This document shows positions 1 to 8,673 of a DNA stretch of 64,000 nucleotides, piece after piece; within the stretch, counting starts at the first letter, position 1; every line of letters starts with the position of its first letter. Position numbers and translations under genes: made by a program. The stretch comes from Caryophanales bacterium. GTDB lineage: Bacteria > Bacillota_I > Bacilli_A > RF39 > UBA660. Below the pieces are notes generated by a model, which saw only the letters and a list, made by a program, of their open reading frames with translations, did no database searches and was not told where the DNA came from. The DNA lies in the NCBI GenBank assembly GCA_016290885.1, contig JAEEVN010000001.1, positions 1 through 64,000 of the forward strand, written 5' to 3'.

Positions 1-1134
1 ATATTTTGGATTCATTAAATTAATCATCATAGCTAAATCTTCTTTAGATGCATGATGTCCTAAATGTTTCTTAGTAGATGCACATTCTACATTTATATTA
101 TCTTTAGCTATTTCATCTAAGATAACAGCATATCTTTTTTCCATACCATCAGCACTAGGCTCAGTTATAAAGATAGTATCTGTTTCTTTTAATTTAATAT
201 ATTTATCATATCCTTTTAATATTCTTTCAAGGTTAGCAAATGGTTTTTCTCTTTCATCAGATATTAACACAACTACACCTTTATCATCAAGATTAGTTAA
301 ATCTCCAATTCTATCTTTATCTACATCTAAATATTTCATTTCGATTGCTTTATTAATTAGTTCTTGTAAACTTTTACCCATTATAACTACTTTACGATGA
401 GTTTTCATTATTTCATTAAATATTTCTTGTACACGATAAATATGAGCTGGCATAATAGTAGCTATTATTCTATCTTCATATTTACTAAATACTTCAGATA
501 TATAATCACTTAATCTATTATGTGGTGTTGTAAAACCAGGTTTTTCTGCATACATTGATTCAGAAAGTAAACAAAGTACTCCTTGTTTTCCAACATAAGC
601 AAGTTTTCCAATATCTGTTTTATAACATCCTTGCATACTACTATCAAATACAAAGTCTCCTGTATAAACAATAGATCCATCTCTAGTATATAAAACATAA
701 GCAACAGCATCAGGTATTGAATGTGTTACATTAATAGGAAATACACTTGCATCTTTACTAAATGCTATATTAACATGAGGTTTAATTTCTTTTAAGTTAG
801 TAGCTTTAACATTATATTCTTCTAAGTCTCTTTTAATTATTTCCATAGTAAACTTAGTAGCATATACTGGAATATCTGGTATCGCACTAACTAAATCAGT
901 AATACCTCCCATATTATCATCGTGTCCATGGGTAATAAATACTCCTTTAATTCTATCCTTATTACTAATTAAATAATCAAAATTAGGAATAATATAATCA
1001 ATACCTAACATTTTATCATTACCAAATTTTAAACCGCAATCAAATACAAATATGTCGTTTTCTACTTCAACAACATACATATTTTTCCCTAGTTCATTTA
1101 ATCCACCTAGGGCAAATATCTTTATTTTACTCAA
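1..1134 (-). CDS. rnj: Ribonuclease J (metallo-beta-lactamase/beta-CASP family), N-terminal part; runs off the window edge
   Basis: Minus-strand translation from a TTG start at 1134: LSKIKIFALGGLNELGKNMYVVEVENDIFVFDCGLKFG...GVFITHGHDDNMGGI; HGHxDN metal motif. Not in the ORF track because the frame is open at the edge. Confidence 0.88.
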   Translation of the reverse strand, partial: MSKIKIFALGGLNELGKNMYVVEVENDIFVFDCGLKFGNDKMLGIDYIIPNFDYLISNKDRIKGVFITHGHDDNMGGITDLVSAIPDIPVYATKFTMEIIKRDLEEYNVKATNLKEIKPHVNIAFSKDASVFPINVTHSIPDAVAYVLYTRDGSIVYTGDFVFDSSMQGCYKTDIGKLAYVGKQGVLCLLSESMYAEKPGFTTPHNRLSDYISEVFSKYEDRIIATIMPAHIYRVQEIFNEIMKTHRKVVIMGKSLQELINKAIEMKYLDVDKDRIGDLTNLDDKGVVVLISDEREKPFANLERILKGYDKYIKLKETDTIFITEPSADGMEKRYAVILDEIAKDNINVECASTKKHLGHHASKEDLAMMINLMNPKY

Positions 1135-1203
1135 AATAATCTTCTCCTTTCTAAATATTTCTAAGTTTTAAAAGACTACCATATTATACAACACTTTTTA
1201 AAA

Positions 1204-1869
1204 TTAATCAAGTGTAGCTAACTTATCTAAAGCATCTTTAGCTGCTTCTTGTTCTGCTTCTTTTTTAGAAGTTGAAGTTCCTTTTCCTAAAATAATTCCA
1301 TCTACTTTAACTATGCAAGTAAATACTTTTTCATTAGAAGGTCCTTCTTCATCAGTTATTTCATATACTGTAGATTTTTTATCAGTTTGTACTATTTCTT
1401 GTAAAACTGTTTTATAATCATGTAAGAATAAATCTTTTTCTTCTTTAATATATGGTATTACTACTTCATAAACTATATCTTTAACTGTTTTTGAATCTTT
1501 AGTAAGGTATACTGCTGCTAAGAAAGATTCAAATATGTCTGCTACTATAGATTCTTTAGATCTACCTCCAGTTTGTTCTTCACCTTTACCAAGTCTAAGA
1601 TATTTAGGTAATCCTAAATTATTTGAATAACATGCTAATGCTTTTTCACAAACATAACTAGATCTAAGTTTAGTCATTTTTCCTTCATCATAATCATCAT
1701 TTATATATAAAAATTCACTCACTAGAAAATCTAGAATCTTATCCCCTAAAAATTCTAGTCTTTCATAATCTTCACCCTTCTTAGTTTCATTTACATAACT
1801 AGAATGAGTAAAAGCTCTCTTAATAATTTCATTATTTAAATCAATATTATATTTAGTAATAATATCCAT
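1204..1869 (-). CDS. rnc: Ribonuclease III; likely start at MDIITKYNID (1869), the track start at 1908 is probably too long
   Basis: HSSYVNE, YERLEFLGDKILDFLVSEFL (RNase III signature), C-terminal dsRBD (KKEAEQEAAKDAL). Confidence 0.93.
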   Translation of the reverse strand: MDIITKYNIDLNNEIIKRAFTHSSYVNETKKGEDYERLEFLGDKILDFLVSEFLYINDDYDEGKMTKLRSSYVCEKALACYSNNLGLPKYLRLGKGEEQTGGRSKESIVADIFESFLAAVYLTKDSKTVKDIVYEVVIPYIKEEKDLFLHDYKTVLQEIVQTDKKSTVYEITDEEGPSNEKVFTCIVKVDGIILGKGTSTSKKEAEQEAAKDALDKLATLD

Positions 1870-1916
1870 AACCATCACCAATATCATTATATCAAAAAAA
1901 GTCTTCAATTTGAAGA

Positions 1917-2786
1917 CTATTTTATTTCTGTGAATGAGAATGTTTCAGGTATTTTGAAGTTATCATTAGTTAAATCTAATCCTTCTACTTGAATAATATG
2001 TACTAATCCATCAGCACCATCAAGATACCATGTAATGACCCAAACATTATCACTTCTATATTGAGTAGATAATTTATATGCATCATATGATCCTAATTTT
2101 ACTAATTCTACTTGTATATTTGTTGCATCTGGATCATTTGCACTATAATAACTTGCTTCTTGATCAGCAGCATATTTTGCTGTTGTAGCATCTGGTGTTT
2201 CTTTCCAAACATTTAAAGTTACGATATAAGCTCCTTTTGCAGTATTAGCAACTGTAGAATCATCAACATATTGTAATGCTGTTTCTGCTGCTCCTGGTAC
2301 TTTTGCTGCAGTCCATTTTCCAGGTAATTTTAAATATCCTAATGTACTATTACCTACTACCATGTATTCTTTTTCTTCAGGTGCAGTTGGTGTTGTAGGT
2401 GTAGTTGGTGTAGATATTGGTTCTGGCTCTGGTTCTGGTGTTGGAGTATTTGGTAATAAGAATTTATATGCTATAAACCCTCCTAAACCTAATACTAATA
2501 AAGATAAGATTATAATAACTACTATTAATCCTACATTACTACTCTTTTTTTGTTCTGTTGTACCTGTACTTGTATAAGCAGGTGCTGGTTGTATTGGTGT
2601 TGGATCTGGTATAGGTTGAGTAACTTCACTAACAACCTTTTCTGTTTCTAGTACTTCTGGTTCAGCGTTTACTACTGGTTCAGTAGTCACTGGTGTTGCT
2701 GGTGTTTCAGCAACTACTGGTTGTCCACAATTAGGGCAAAATGTTGCTCCTTCCGCAAGTAGACTATTGCAATTTTTACAATTCAT
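1917..2786 (-). CDS. Zinc-ribbon single-pass membrane protein
   Basis: N-terminal CKNCNSLLAEGATFCPNCG zinc ribbon, Pro/Thr-rich linkers, one TM segment (VGLIVVIIILSLLVLGLGGFIAYKFL), extracytoplasmic C-terminal domain. Confidence 0.75.
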   Translation of the reverse strand: MNCKNCNSLLAEGATFCPNCGQPVVAETPATPVTTEPVVNAEPEVLETEKVVSEVTQPIPDPTPIQPAPAYTSTGTTEQKKSSNVGLIVVIIILSLLVLGLGGFIAYKFLLPNTPTPEPEPEPISTPTTPTTPTAPEEKEYMVVGNSTLGYLKLPGKWTAAKVPGAAETALQYVDDSTVANTAKGAYIVTLNVWKETPDATTAKYAADQEASYYSANDPDATNIQVELVKLGSYDAYKLSTQYRSDNVWVITWYLDGADGLVHIIQVEGLDLTNDNFKIPETFSFTEIK

Positions 2787-2892
2787 AATATCACTCCTTA
2801 TTATTTAAATTATATCACATAATATATTTTAAAATAAATTTTAATTTATTTACTTTACAGTTTGATTATGATAAAATTATCTTGGTGGTAAA

Positions 2893-3129
2893 ATGAAAAA
2901 TGTAATGATATTTTTAATAAAAATATATCAAAGTTTACCATTTAGTTCCCATAAAGCATGTAAATATATACCAACATGTTCTGAGTATTCAAAAGAAGCT
3001 TATGAAAGATTTGGTTTCTTTTATGGGACTTATTTAACTATAAAAAGAATAAGTAGATGTGTACCATGGAAACATGATAATATTTATGATCCAGTACCAT
3101 TAAGGAGGAAAAATGAAAAAGAAAATTAG
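2893..3129 (+). CDS. yidD: Membrane protein insertion efficiency factor YidD
   Basis: IYQSLPFSSHKACKYIPTCSEYSKEAYERFG...CVPWKHDNIYDPVP matches the YidD pattern. Confidence 0.9.
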   Translation: MKNVMIFLIKIYQSLPFSSHKACKYIPTCSEYSKEAYERFGFFYGTYLTIKRISRCVPWKHDNIYDPVPLRRKNEKEN

Positions 3130-3973
3130 TTTTATTATATTATTATTAGGAATATTTTTATTAAGTGGATGCGCAACAGATTCTATGGAGAATATTACTG
3201 TTTACACTAGTATTTATCCAATTGAATATGTTACTAATGAATTATATGGTAACTACTCTACTATATATAATATGTATCCACAAGGAATTAATCCGTTTGA
3301 ATATAAATTAACTAACAAGCAAATAAAAGATTATGGTAATAGTGATTTAGTTATCTATAATGGTCTTGGTAAAGAAAAAGATTATATCGTTACAATGGTT
3401 AATAATAATAGAAAATTAAAAATAATAGATTCTACTAATAGAATTGAATATAAATATTCACAAAATGAAGTTTGGATTAATCCATCTAATGTATTAATGG
3501 TAGCAAGAAATGTTAAAGAAGGTTTAAAAGAATATGTTATATCTGAAAACCTAGACAAAAAAATTGATGATAATTATGAAGCATTAAAAATTAATATTTC
3601 TAATTTAGATGTAGAATTAAAAGAAATGGCAGAAAATGCTTCAAATAAAGATATGATAGTACAAGATAATGAATTAACTTTCCTATCTAAATATGGTTTA
3701 AATATTATTTCTTTAGATAGTGAAACAGTAACAGACAAAATATATAATGATGCTAAGAATATGGCTTCTAGTGGAGAAATAAAATATATATTTGTTTTAT
3801 CTGGATATGAAGAAAACGAATATACAAAGAGATTAAAAGAAGAATATACAGATTTAGAAATAATGTATATTGATCCAATTAATAATATATCTACTGAAGA
3901 TAAAAATGCTGGTAAAGATTATATATCTATTATGAATGATAATATAGATAAATTAAAACAAGAGTTATATTAA
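3113..3973 (+). CDS. ZnuA/AdcA-like metal ABC transporter substrate-binding lipoprotein, apparently lacking metal-ligand histidines
   Basis: Lipobox LLSGC; cluster 9 SBP-like architecture (VYTSIYPIEYVTNELYG, LVIYNGLG). The translation contains no His. Confidence 0.75.
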   Translation: MKKKISFIILLLGIFLLSGCATDSMENITVYTSIYPIEYVTNELYGNYSTIYNMYPQGINPFEYKLTNKQIKDYGNSDLVIYNGLGKEKDYIVTMVNNNRKLKIIDSTNRIEYKYSQNEVWINPSNVLMVARNVKEGLKEYVISENLDKKIDDNYEALKINISNLDVELKEMAENASNKDMIVQDNELTFLSKYGLNIISLDSETVTDKIYNDAKNMASSGEIKYIFVLSGYEENEYTKRLKEEYTDLEIMYIDPINNISTEDKNAGKDYISIMNDNIDKLKQELY

Positions 3974-3985
3974 ACTCTTGTTTTT
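3957..3985 (+). terminator. Rho-independent terminator after the ZnuA-like gene
   Basis: AACAAGAGTT ... AACTCTTGTTTTT stem-loop plus T-run. Confidence 0.75.
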
Positions 3986-4958
3986 ATATTCCAAGTAAAC
4001 TAAGTAATATCATTGCAAGTACTGCTAATGTATTTTGAATGAAATGAAAATATATATTAGTCCATAAATTATTAGTTTTATAGTATACACTTGATAAGAA
4101 TATACCAAGAGAACTATATACTAATATATATAATAATTCTTTAATACTTTGAAAATCATCTACTACATGTAATGCTCCAAAAGTAACACCACAAAGTATT
4201 ATAAATAACCATTTTTTATTAAATATTTTTCTAAATATACCTCTGAATAATAATTCTTCAGTAATTGGAGCATAAATACATGCAAGTAAAATAATATATA
4301 ATGGTTTATTACCAAAAGTAGTCATTAAATTAGTTTGATTAGTCGCAGTACTAATACCAGTATAAAGTCTTATTGAAATAGATAATACAAACATTACTGC
4401 AAGTGATATACCAAACATTTTAAATACAAAAGAATTATATTCTCTAAAGTATTCTTTAAAATATTTAAAATCTCTTTTTAAATCTTTATAGAATAGTAAT
4501 AACATCATTAATAATACTGTTACATCTAATGCTATACCTACTATCTTATTTTCAATGAACATAGGTACTATAAACATAAGTCCCATACTTATAATAAATG
4601 CTAATATATATACTATTTTTTTATGATTATGCATTATTTCTAATTTAGGTAATTCTCTCTTCTTATATGGACTAGTTTTCTTAAAATAAACAAATCCAAG
4701 TATACCAGAAATAATATTCATAAGAAAGAATATTATTGATATAGCAAATTCTAATCCCCTATTTATTTCTTTATCATTAAATGAATATCCTAGGAATATT
4801 CCTATACCTATAAATGATAAAGAATACATTACAATATTATATATTTGTATAAATGAAATACTTCCTATTCCAGACATTAACCACAATATAAAACTTGGGA
4901 ATGTATAAATAATCATAGCTATTGCTGCTATTAATAAAAATTTTTTATTTTTATTCAT
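3984..4958 (-). CDS. CPBP family intramembrane glutamic endopeptidase (Abi/CAAX-like)
   Basis: Multi-TM; APITEELLFRGIFRKIF (EExxxR) and FGALHV / NIYFHFIQN motifs. Confidence 0.85.
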   Translation of the reverse strand: MNKNKKFLLIAAIAMIIYTFPSFILWLMSGIGSISFIQIYNIVMYSLSFIGIGIFLGYSFNDKEINRGLEFAISIIFFLMNIISGILGFVYFKKTSPYKKRELPKLEIMHNHKKIVYILAFIISMGLMFIVPMFIENKIVGIALDVTVLLMMLLLFYKDLKRDFKYFKEYFREYNSFVFKMFGISLAVMFVLSISIRLYTGISTATNQTNLMTTFGNKPLYIILLACIYAPITEELLFRGIFRKIFNKKWLFIILCGVTFGALHVVDDFQSIKELLYILVYSSLGIFLSSVYYKTNNLWTNIYFHFIQNTLAVLAMILLSLLGI

Positions 4959-4996
4959 TTTAACACCTCTAGTATAATTATAACATAAAAAGAATG

Positions 4997-5545
4997 CTAT
5001 TTACATTCTTTTCTAAGTCTTAATCTATAAGTTTTTATATATTTATCATGGAAGAATAATGGCTTTGATGTTATGTCTCTTATAACATTAAACCAGATAC
5101 CATCATGACAATTTGGGACACCATCAAATCCTTGTTTATGCCACCAAACACCATTAGGTGCTTTTCTTAAAAAATGATAATCTCCTCGTTGTGAACTATA
5201 GAAATACGCAATAAGCCATGAATAATCAACAATTTCATTACCATTTTCATCATAAGTAATATTTATTATTGTTTGTTCTTCTGGATCTGCTTCTTCATGT
5301 TCTAATTCTAATGCATCTAAATCCATATTTAATCTATCAAGCCTAGTATAATTTTCTTTAACTTCTGAATACTTAGCACCAGTTATATTACAATAAAAAT
5401 CTCCTAATTGAAAATGATGATCATGTCTATCCCCAGGGACATCTAAACCTAGCGCAAATGCATAACAATTTGTGGTCTTTATATTTTGCCAATGATGTTC
5501 TTTTAATACAATTTGACTTCTTATTTCATCTTTAAAATCTGCCAT
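4997..5545 (-). CDS. Putative Cys/His hydrolase-like protein (NCYAFALGLDV ... GDYHFLRK..WHKQGF)
   Basis: Conserved NCYA(F/Y)ALGLD motif and a downstream His-containing motif shared with the adjacent frameshifted paralog; enzymatic role inferred. Confidence 0.55.
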   Translation of the reverse strand: MADFKDEIRSQIVLKEHHWQNIKTTNCYAFALGLDVPGDRHDHHFQLGDFYCNITGAKYSEVKENYTRLDRLNMDLDALELEHEEADPEEQTIINITYDENGNEIVDYSWLIAYFYSSQRGDYHFLRKAPNGVWWHKQGFDGVPNCHDGIWFNVIRDITSKPLFFHDKYIKTYRLRLRKECK

Positions 5546-6120
5546 ATGTACACCTACTTTTCTGATTTAATGTTAATCTATATGTTTTTACATATTTAAA
5601 TCCATTAAAATGACATTCTCTAGGATCCAAAATTATTTCCCCATTGGAATCTTTATTAGTAGGAGCTTCTTTAAAACCCATCTTATGAGTCCATACTCCG
5701 CTCAAATCTTTTCTAACAAAATGAAAATCTATATTATTATCTACTGCTGTATAAAATGATATTAACCAAGAACGAGTAACTGATGAAACTTCATATGAAT
5801 CTCTATGAAAATGTTCTTTAAAACTAGCACATTCTTCTGGATTTGCTCCCCTCTAAAGATTCAAAGTCTAATTTCATTCTTTTTTCAAAACTCATTCTAC
5901 TAACATCAAAAAGGCCATATTCATATTTAATTCTACCAATGGTACCTGGTTGATATGCAAAATTTGCAATACTACGTTCAAATACATCTAATCCTAAAGC
6001 ATAGGCATAACAATTTGTACCATAAATTTCTTCCCACTCTTCTGGTTCCTTTTCAATATCAATTTTTTTGCTTATTTTGCTAGTTGGCATTCTTAATTCA
6101 TAGTCTGGAAAAAATAACAT
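5532..6120 (-). pseudogene. Frameshifted paralog of the 4997-5545 protein
   Basis: Frame 1 (MLFFPDYELRMP...TNCYAYALGLDV...DFESLEGSKSRRMC*) stops at 5824. Removing one G in a GGGG run (about 5850) continues as GANPEECASFKEHFHRDSYEVSSVTRSWLISFYTAVDNNIDFHFVRKDLSGVWTHKMGFKEAPT...YVKTYRLTLNQKSRCTYGRF*, which aligns with the intact neighbour. Confidence 0.75.
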
Positions 6121-6173
6121 AAATATCCCCCATTTAATGTTACTTATTCTAATACAAAATATATTAAATAGCA

Positions 6174-6200
6174 ATAAAAAAACTAACTTACGTTAGTTAT
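6174..6200 (-). terminator. Terminator downstream of tRNA-Ser
   Basis: Minus strand AACTAACGTAAGTTAGTTTTTTT hairpin with T-run. Confidence 0.7.
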
Positions 6201-6207
6201 TTTTATA

Positions 6208-6300
6208 TGGCGGAGTAGGAGAGATTTGAACTCTCGCACCAGGTTACCCCGATCTACATCCTTAGCAGGGACGCCTCTTCAGCCTCTTGAGTACTACTCC
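6208..6300 (-). tRNA. tRNA-Ser (anticodon GCT)
   Basis: Minus strand GGAGTAG...CGTCCCTGCTAAGGATG...long variable arm...GTTCAAATC...CTACTCCGCCA; CCA encoded. Confidence 0.93.
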
Positions 6301-6370
6301 AAACTGCAATATAATTTTAACATTTATTAACATATAGGTCAATAAAAAATAATAAAAAAGTGAAGTATTA

Positions 6371-8083
6371 CTACTCCACTTCTTCTGATATATTTGTTAA
6401 TTTTTTTGCTGAATTTGATGAAAGATTTCTTTTTGGTTTTTTACAATTAATTTTCTCATCAAATTCCACATAAATTTCATCACCAGGTTCTAATTTTAAA
6501 TCAAATGGATAAGAATCAAAATCAATATTGCCCTTCTCATCTACTGGGAATGTATAAACAACATCATTTACAATAGCTTTTGATAAATGATCTCCTTTAT
6601 GACCTCCAATTAGATATGCAAAGTCATGAATAGTAGATCCTTCTTTAATAGATCTTGTTCTACCAGATATTTTATCAATTACGGATATCTCGTTTACTTT
6701 TAAAACATTAGATTCTAATGAGTGCCCATATTCTCCTAATGTTTTAATTGTTCTATCGCGTGATAATTCTGCTAATCTTCCATATATTGGATACTTTTTA
6801 AATTCTTCTAATATTCTCTCTCTAGTATTTGGTCCTTGGAACTTATATGATTCCCATGCTAATCCATATGTATTTCTATGTTCTTGTTTTTCTGTTCTAA
6901 TTTGAAATTGAACGAGTTTACCATTAATTGATGCAGTTTCATGGAATGATTGATATCCATTATATTTTGGATTAGCAATATAATTATGTTGATATTTATC
7001 TATTGGTGGATACATATCACATAAAATCTTTCTAGCTAACCAACAACTTATTTCATCTTTCATGATTAATTTTATAACTCTTAAGTCATGAATCATATCA
7101 AAATATTGTTCATCTTTTGCCATACCATTAATAATGTCTAATTCAGCTTTATCTACTGTCTGAAAATTTTTAATCTTTCTAAAGGCATCATATATACCAT
7201 AAACGTGTTTAATTCTTGATCTACTTAAACTTTCTCCTACTAATATAGTTTCATTAAGTAGTTCTTCCTCTGATTTATGTAACATTTCAGTAGAATCATA
7301 ATGCCCTACCATTTTTATATTCTTTCTTATTTCTTCGATAATACTTTGTAATATGTCATTTAAGAAAGGTAAATTTTTATCTTTAACGATCTGTCTATTG
7401 GCTGCTATTGTTTTATAAACATCTTGATGTTCTGGACTTAAATATTTTAATGATGAATCCTCTAGTAACTGTTGTGTTCTATATATACCATAATAATGCA
7501 TAAGCGGTGCATATACGTCTAATGTTTCTCTTGCTTTTTCTTGTTGTTTCATTGGAGTTTTAAATTCAAGAGTTAACATATTATGGATTCTATCTCCCGA
7601 CCCTTTTATAATGCCCGATCTTGGATCCAATAGGATAGTTTCAATGAATTTTCTCCTATTTAACATTTCAAGTTCTCCAGGGTCATTAATATCGATTTGT
7701 AATCTAAAATCATCTAAATTAGCATCTTCAAGCCTATTAAACTTAGTAACATCTGCAACTAATATTGCAACATCAGATCCAAATTTTTCTTTAATTTCAG
7801 GATATGTAGCATCAGTATCCTCTAAAGTATCATGTAATAGACCTGCTACAATAGAATCTATATCCATACGCATAATTGCTAAAAAGTTAGCACATGCTAC
7901 AGGGTGTGATATAAACGGTTCCCCACTATCTCTAGGTGGTTGATATTGATGTTTATCCTCAGCAAAAATATAGGCCTTTTCTATCCTATTTAGAGACTCT
8001 GCACTATCATCATATACCTTAACGAAATCTATTAATGTTTGTGGCGAATAATGACGCCAATCATTAATATTAATCATGCACAT
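6371..8083 (-). CDS. RelA/SpoT homolog: HD hydrolase, divergent synthetase domain, TGS; no C-terminal ACT
   Basis: GEPFISHP, VAGLLHDTLEDTDA, GDRIHNM (HD hydrolase); IHDLRVIKLI, YIANPKYNGYQSFHET, VQFQIRT (SYNTH); TGS-like C-terminus (GSTIHDFAYLIGG). Confidence 0.88.
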   Translation of the reverse strand: MCMININDWRHYSPQTLIDFVKVYDDSAESLNRIEKAYIFAEDKHQYQPPRDSGEPFISHPVACANFLAIMRMDIDSIVAGLLHDTLEDTDATYPEIKEKFGSDVAILVADVTKFNRLEDANLDDFRLQIDINDPGELEMLNRRKFIETILLDPRSGIIKGSGDRIHNMLTLEFKTPMKQQEKARETLDVYAPLMHYYGIYRTQQLLEDSSLKYLSPEHQDVYKTIAANRQIVKDKNLPFLNDILQSIIEEIRKNIKMVGHYDSTEMLHKSEEELLNETILVGESLSRSRIKHVYGIYDAFRKIKNFQTVDKAELDIINGMAKDEQYFDMIHDLRVIKLIMKDEISCWLARKILCDMYPPIDKYQHNYIANPKYNGYQSFHETASINGKLVQFQIRTEKQEHRNTYGLAWESYKFQGPNTRERILEEFKKYPIYGRLAELSRDRTIKTLGEYGHSLESNVLKVNEISVIDKISGRTRSIKEGSTIHDFAYLIGGHKGDHLSKAIVNDVVYTFPVDEKGNIDFDSYPFDLKLEPGDEIYVEFDEKINCKKPKRNLSSNSAKKLTNISEEVE

Positions 8084-8142
8084 CTCCCCCTCTTTTAGTA
8101 CGAAATATGATACAACTTTATGGAATTTTTGTCAAATTTTAA

Positions 8143-8170
8143 AAAGTAATCCAATCACTTGAATTACTTT
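8143..8170 (-). terminator. Terminator downstream of tRNA-Gln
   Basis: Minus strand AAAGTAATTCAAGTGATTGGATTACTTTTT hairpin. Confidence 0.65.
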
Positions 8171-8179
8171 ATTTTATAA

Positions 8180-8255
8180 TGGTTGCCCCTGTAAGATTCG
8201 AACTTACGCATGTCAGGGTCAGAGCCTGATGCCTTACCACTTGGCGAAGGGGCAA
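8180..8255 (-). tRNA. tRNA-Gln (anticodon CTG)
   Basis: Minus strand TTGCCCC...TCAGG CTCTGAC CCTGA...GTTCGAATC...GGGGCAACCA; loop CTCTGAC places CTG at 34-36. Confidence 0.9.
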
Positions 8256-8323
8256 TTTATATAATTATGATATCACAAAAAAAATATTTATTAAACTCTT
8301 AAATCATGTTATAATTTTTATGT

Positions 8324-8409
8324 GCTCCTGTGGCGGAACTGGTAGACGCGCTAGACTCAAAATCTGGTTTCCAAAAGAAGTATCGGTTCGATTCCGATCA
8401 GGAGCACCA
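8324..8409 (+). tRNA. tRNA-Leu (anticodon CAA)
   Basis: GCTCCTGTGGCGGAACTGGTAGACGCGC AGA CTCAAAA TCT ... GGTTCGATTCCGATCAGGAGCACCA. Confidence 0.94.
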
Positions 8410-8420
8410 ATATAAAATAA

Positions 8421-8445
8421 AAAGACTTGTTCAAAGTCTTTTTTT
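8421..8445. terminator. Bidirectional terminator after tRNA-Leu; could also end the minus-strand small-peptide transcript
   Basis: AAAGACTT GTTCA AAGTCTTT TTTT; the minus strand reads AAAGACTTTGAACAAGTCTTTTTATTTT. Confidence 0.75.
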
Positions 8446-8455
8446 ATGCTATTAT
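8427..8455 (+). promoter_or_regulatory. Candidate promoter for a short + strand RNA
   Basis: TTGTTC (8427-8432), 17-nt spacer, TATTAT (8450-8455); predicted TSS about 8463. Confidence 0.45.
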
Positions 8456-8462
8456 TTATTTA

Positions 8463-8535
8463 GAGGAACACTTAATTTAATTGAGTGCCATCCTTATTTA
8501 ATTGGTATGATACTCAACTAGAGTATCATTTTTTT
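8463..8535 (+). ncRNA. Candidate small antisense RNA (about 73 nt), convergent with and overlapping the 30-aa ORF's 3' end
   Basis: Starts at the predicted TSS, 5' near-palindrome CACTTAATTTAATTGAGTG, ends at ATGATACTC AACTA GAGTATCAT TTTTTT. Confidence 0.45.
8507..8535 (+). terminator. Rho-independent terminator of the candidate sRNA; overlaps the stop codon of the 30-aa ORF
   Basis: Perfect 9-bp stem ATGATACTC/GAGTATCAT with T-run. Confidence 0.75.
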
Positions 8536-8618
8536 ATTACTAATACCAGTAAGGTAAGTAGTGATAATATGATTGAAATATACATTAGAAGCTTAATTAT
8601 ATAAACTCTTTTGTTCAT
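8526..8618 (-). CDS. Unannotated 30-aa hydrophobic peptide MNKRVYIIKLLMYISIILSLLTLLVLVIKK; candidate type I toxin
   Basis: ORF read by hand; strong SD AAAGGAGGTGGTGAAATG; single TM with basic ends; below the ORF-track length cutoff. Confidence 0.6.
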   Translation of the reverse strand: MNKRVYIIKLLMYISIILSLLTLLVLVIKK

Positions 8619-8673
8619 TTCACCACCTCCTTTCTAGAAAAAGAGGATGACACTCTAATTAAATGTTCCATAT

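Noticed and set aside
510-710. 66-aa minus-strand ORF
   Set aside because: Lies out of frame inside the RNase J coding sequence.
7611-7943. 110-aa + strand ORF
   Set aside because: Antisense to the RelA/SpoT HD domain.
8330-8521. ORF MAELVDALDSKSGFQKKYRFDSDQEHQ...
   Set aside because: Translation of tRNA-Leu(CAA), a common annotation artefact.
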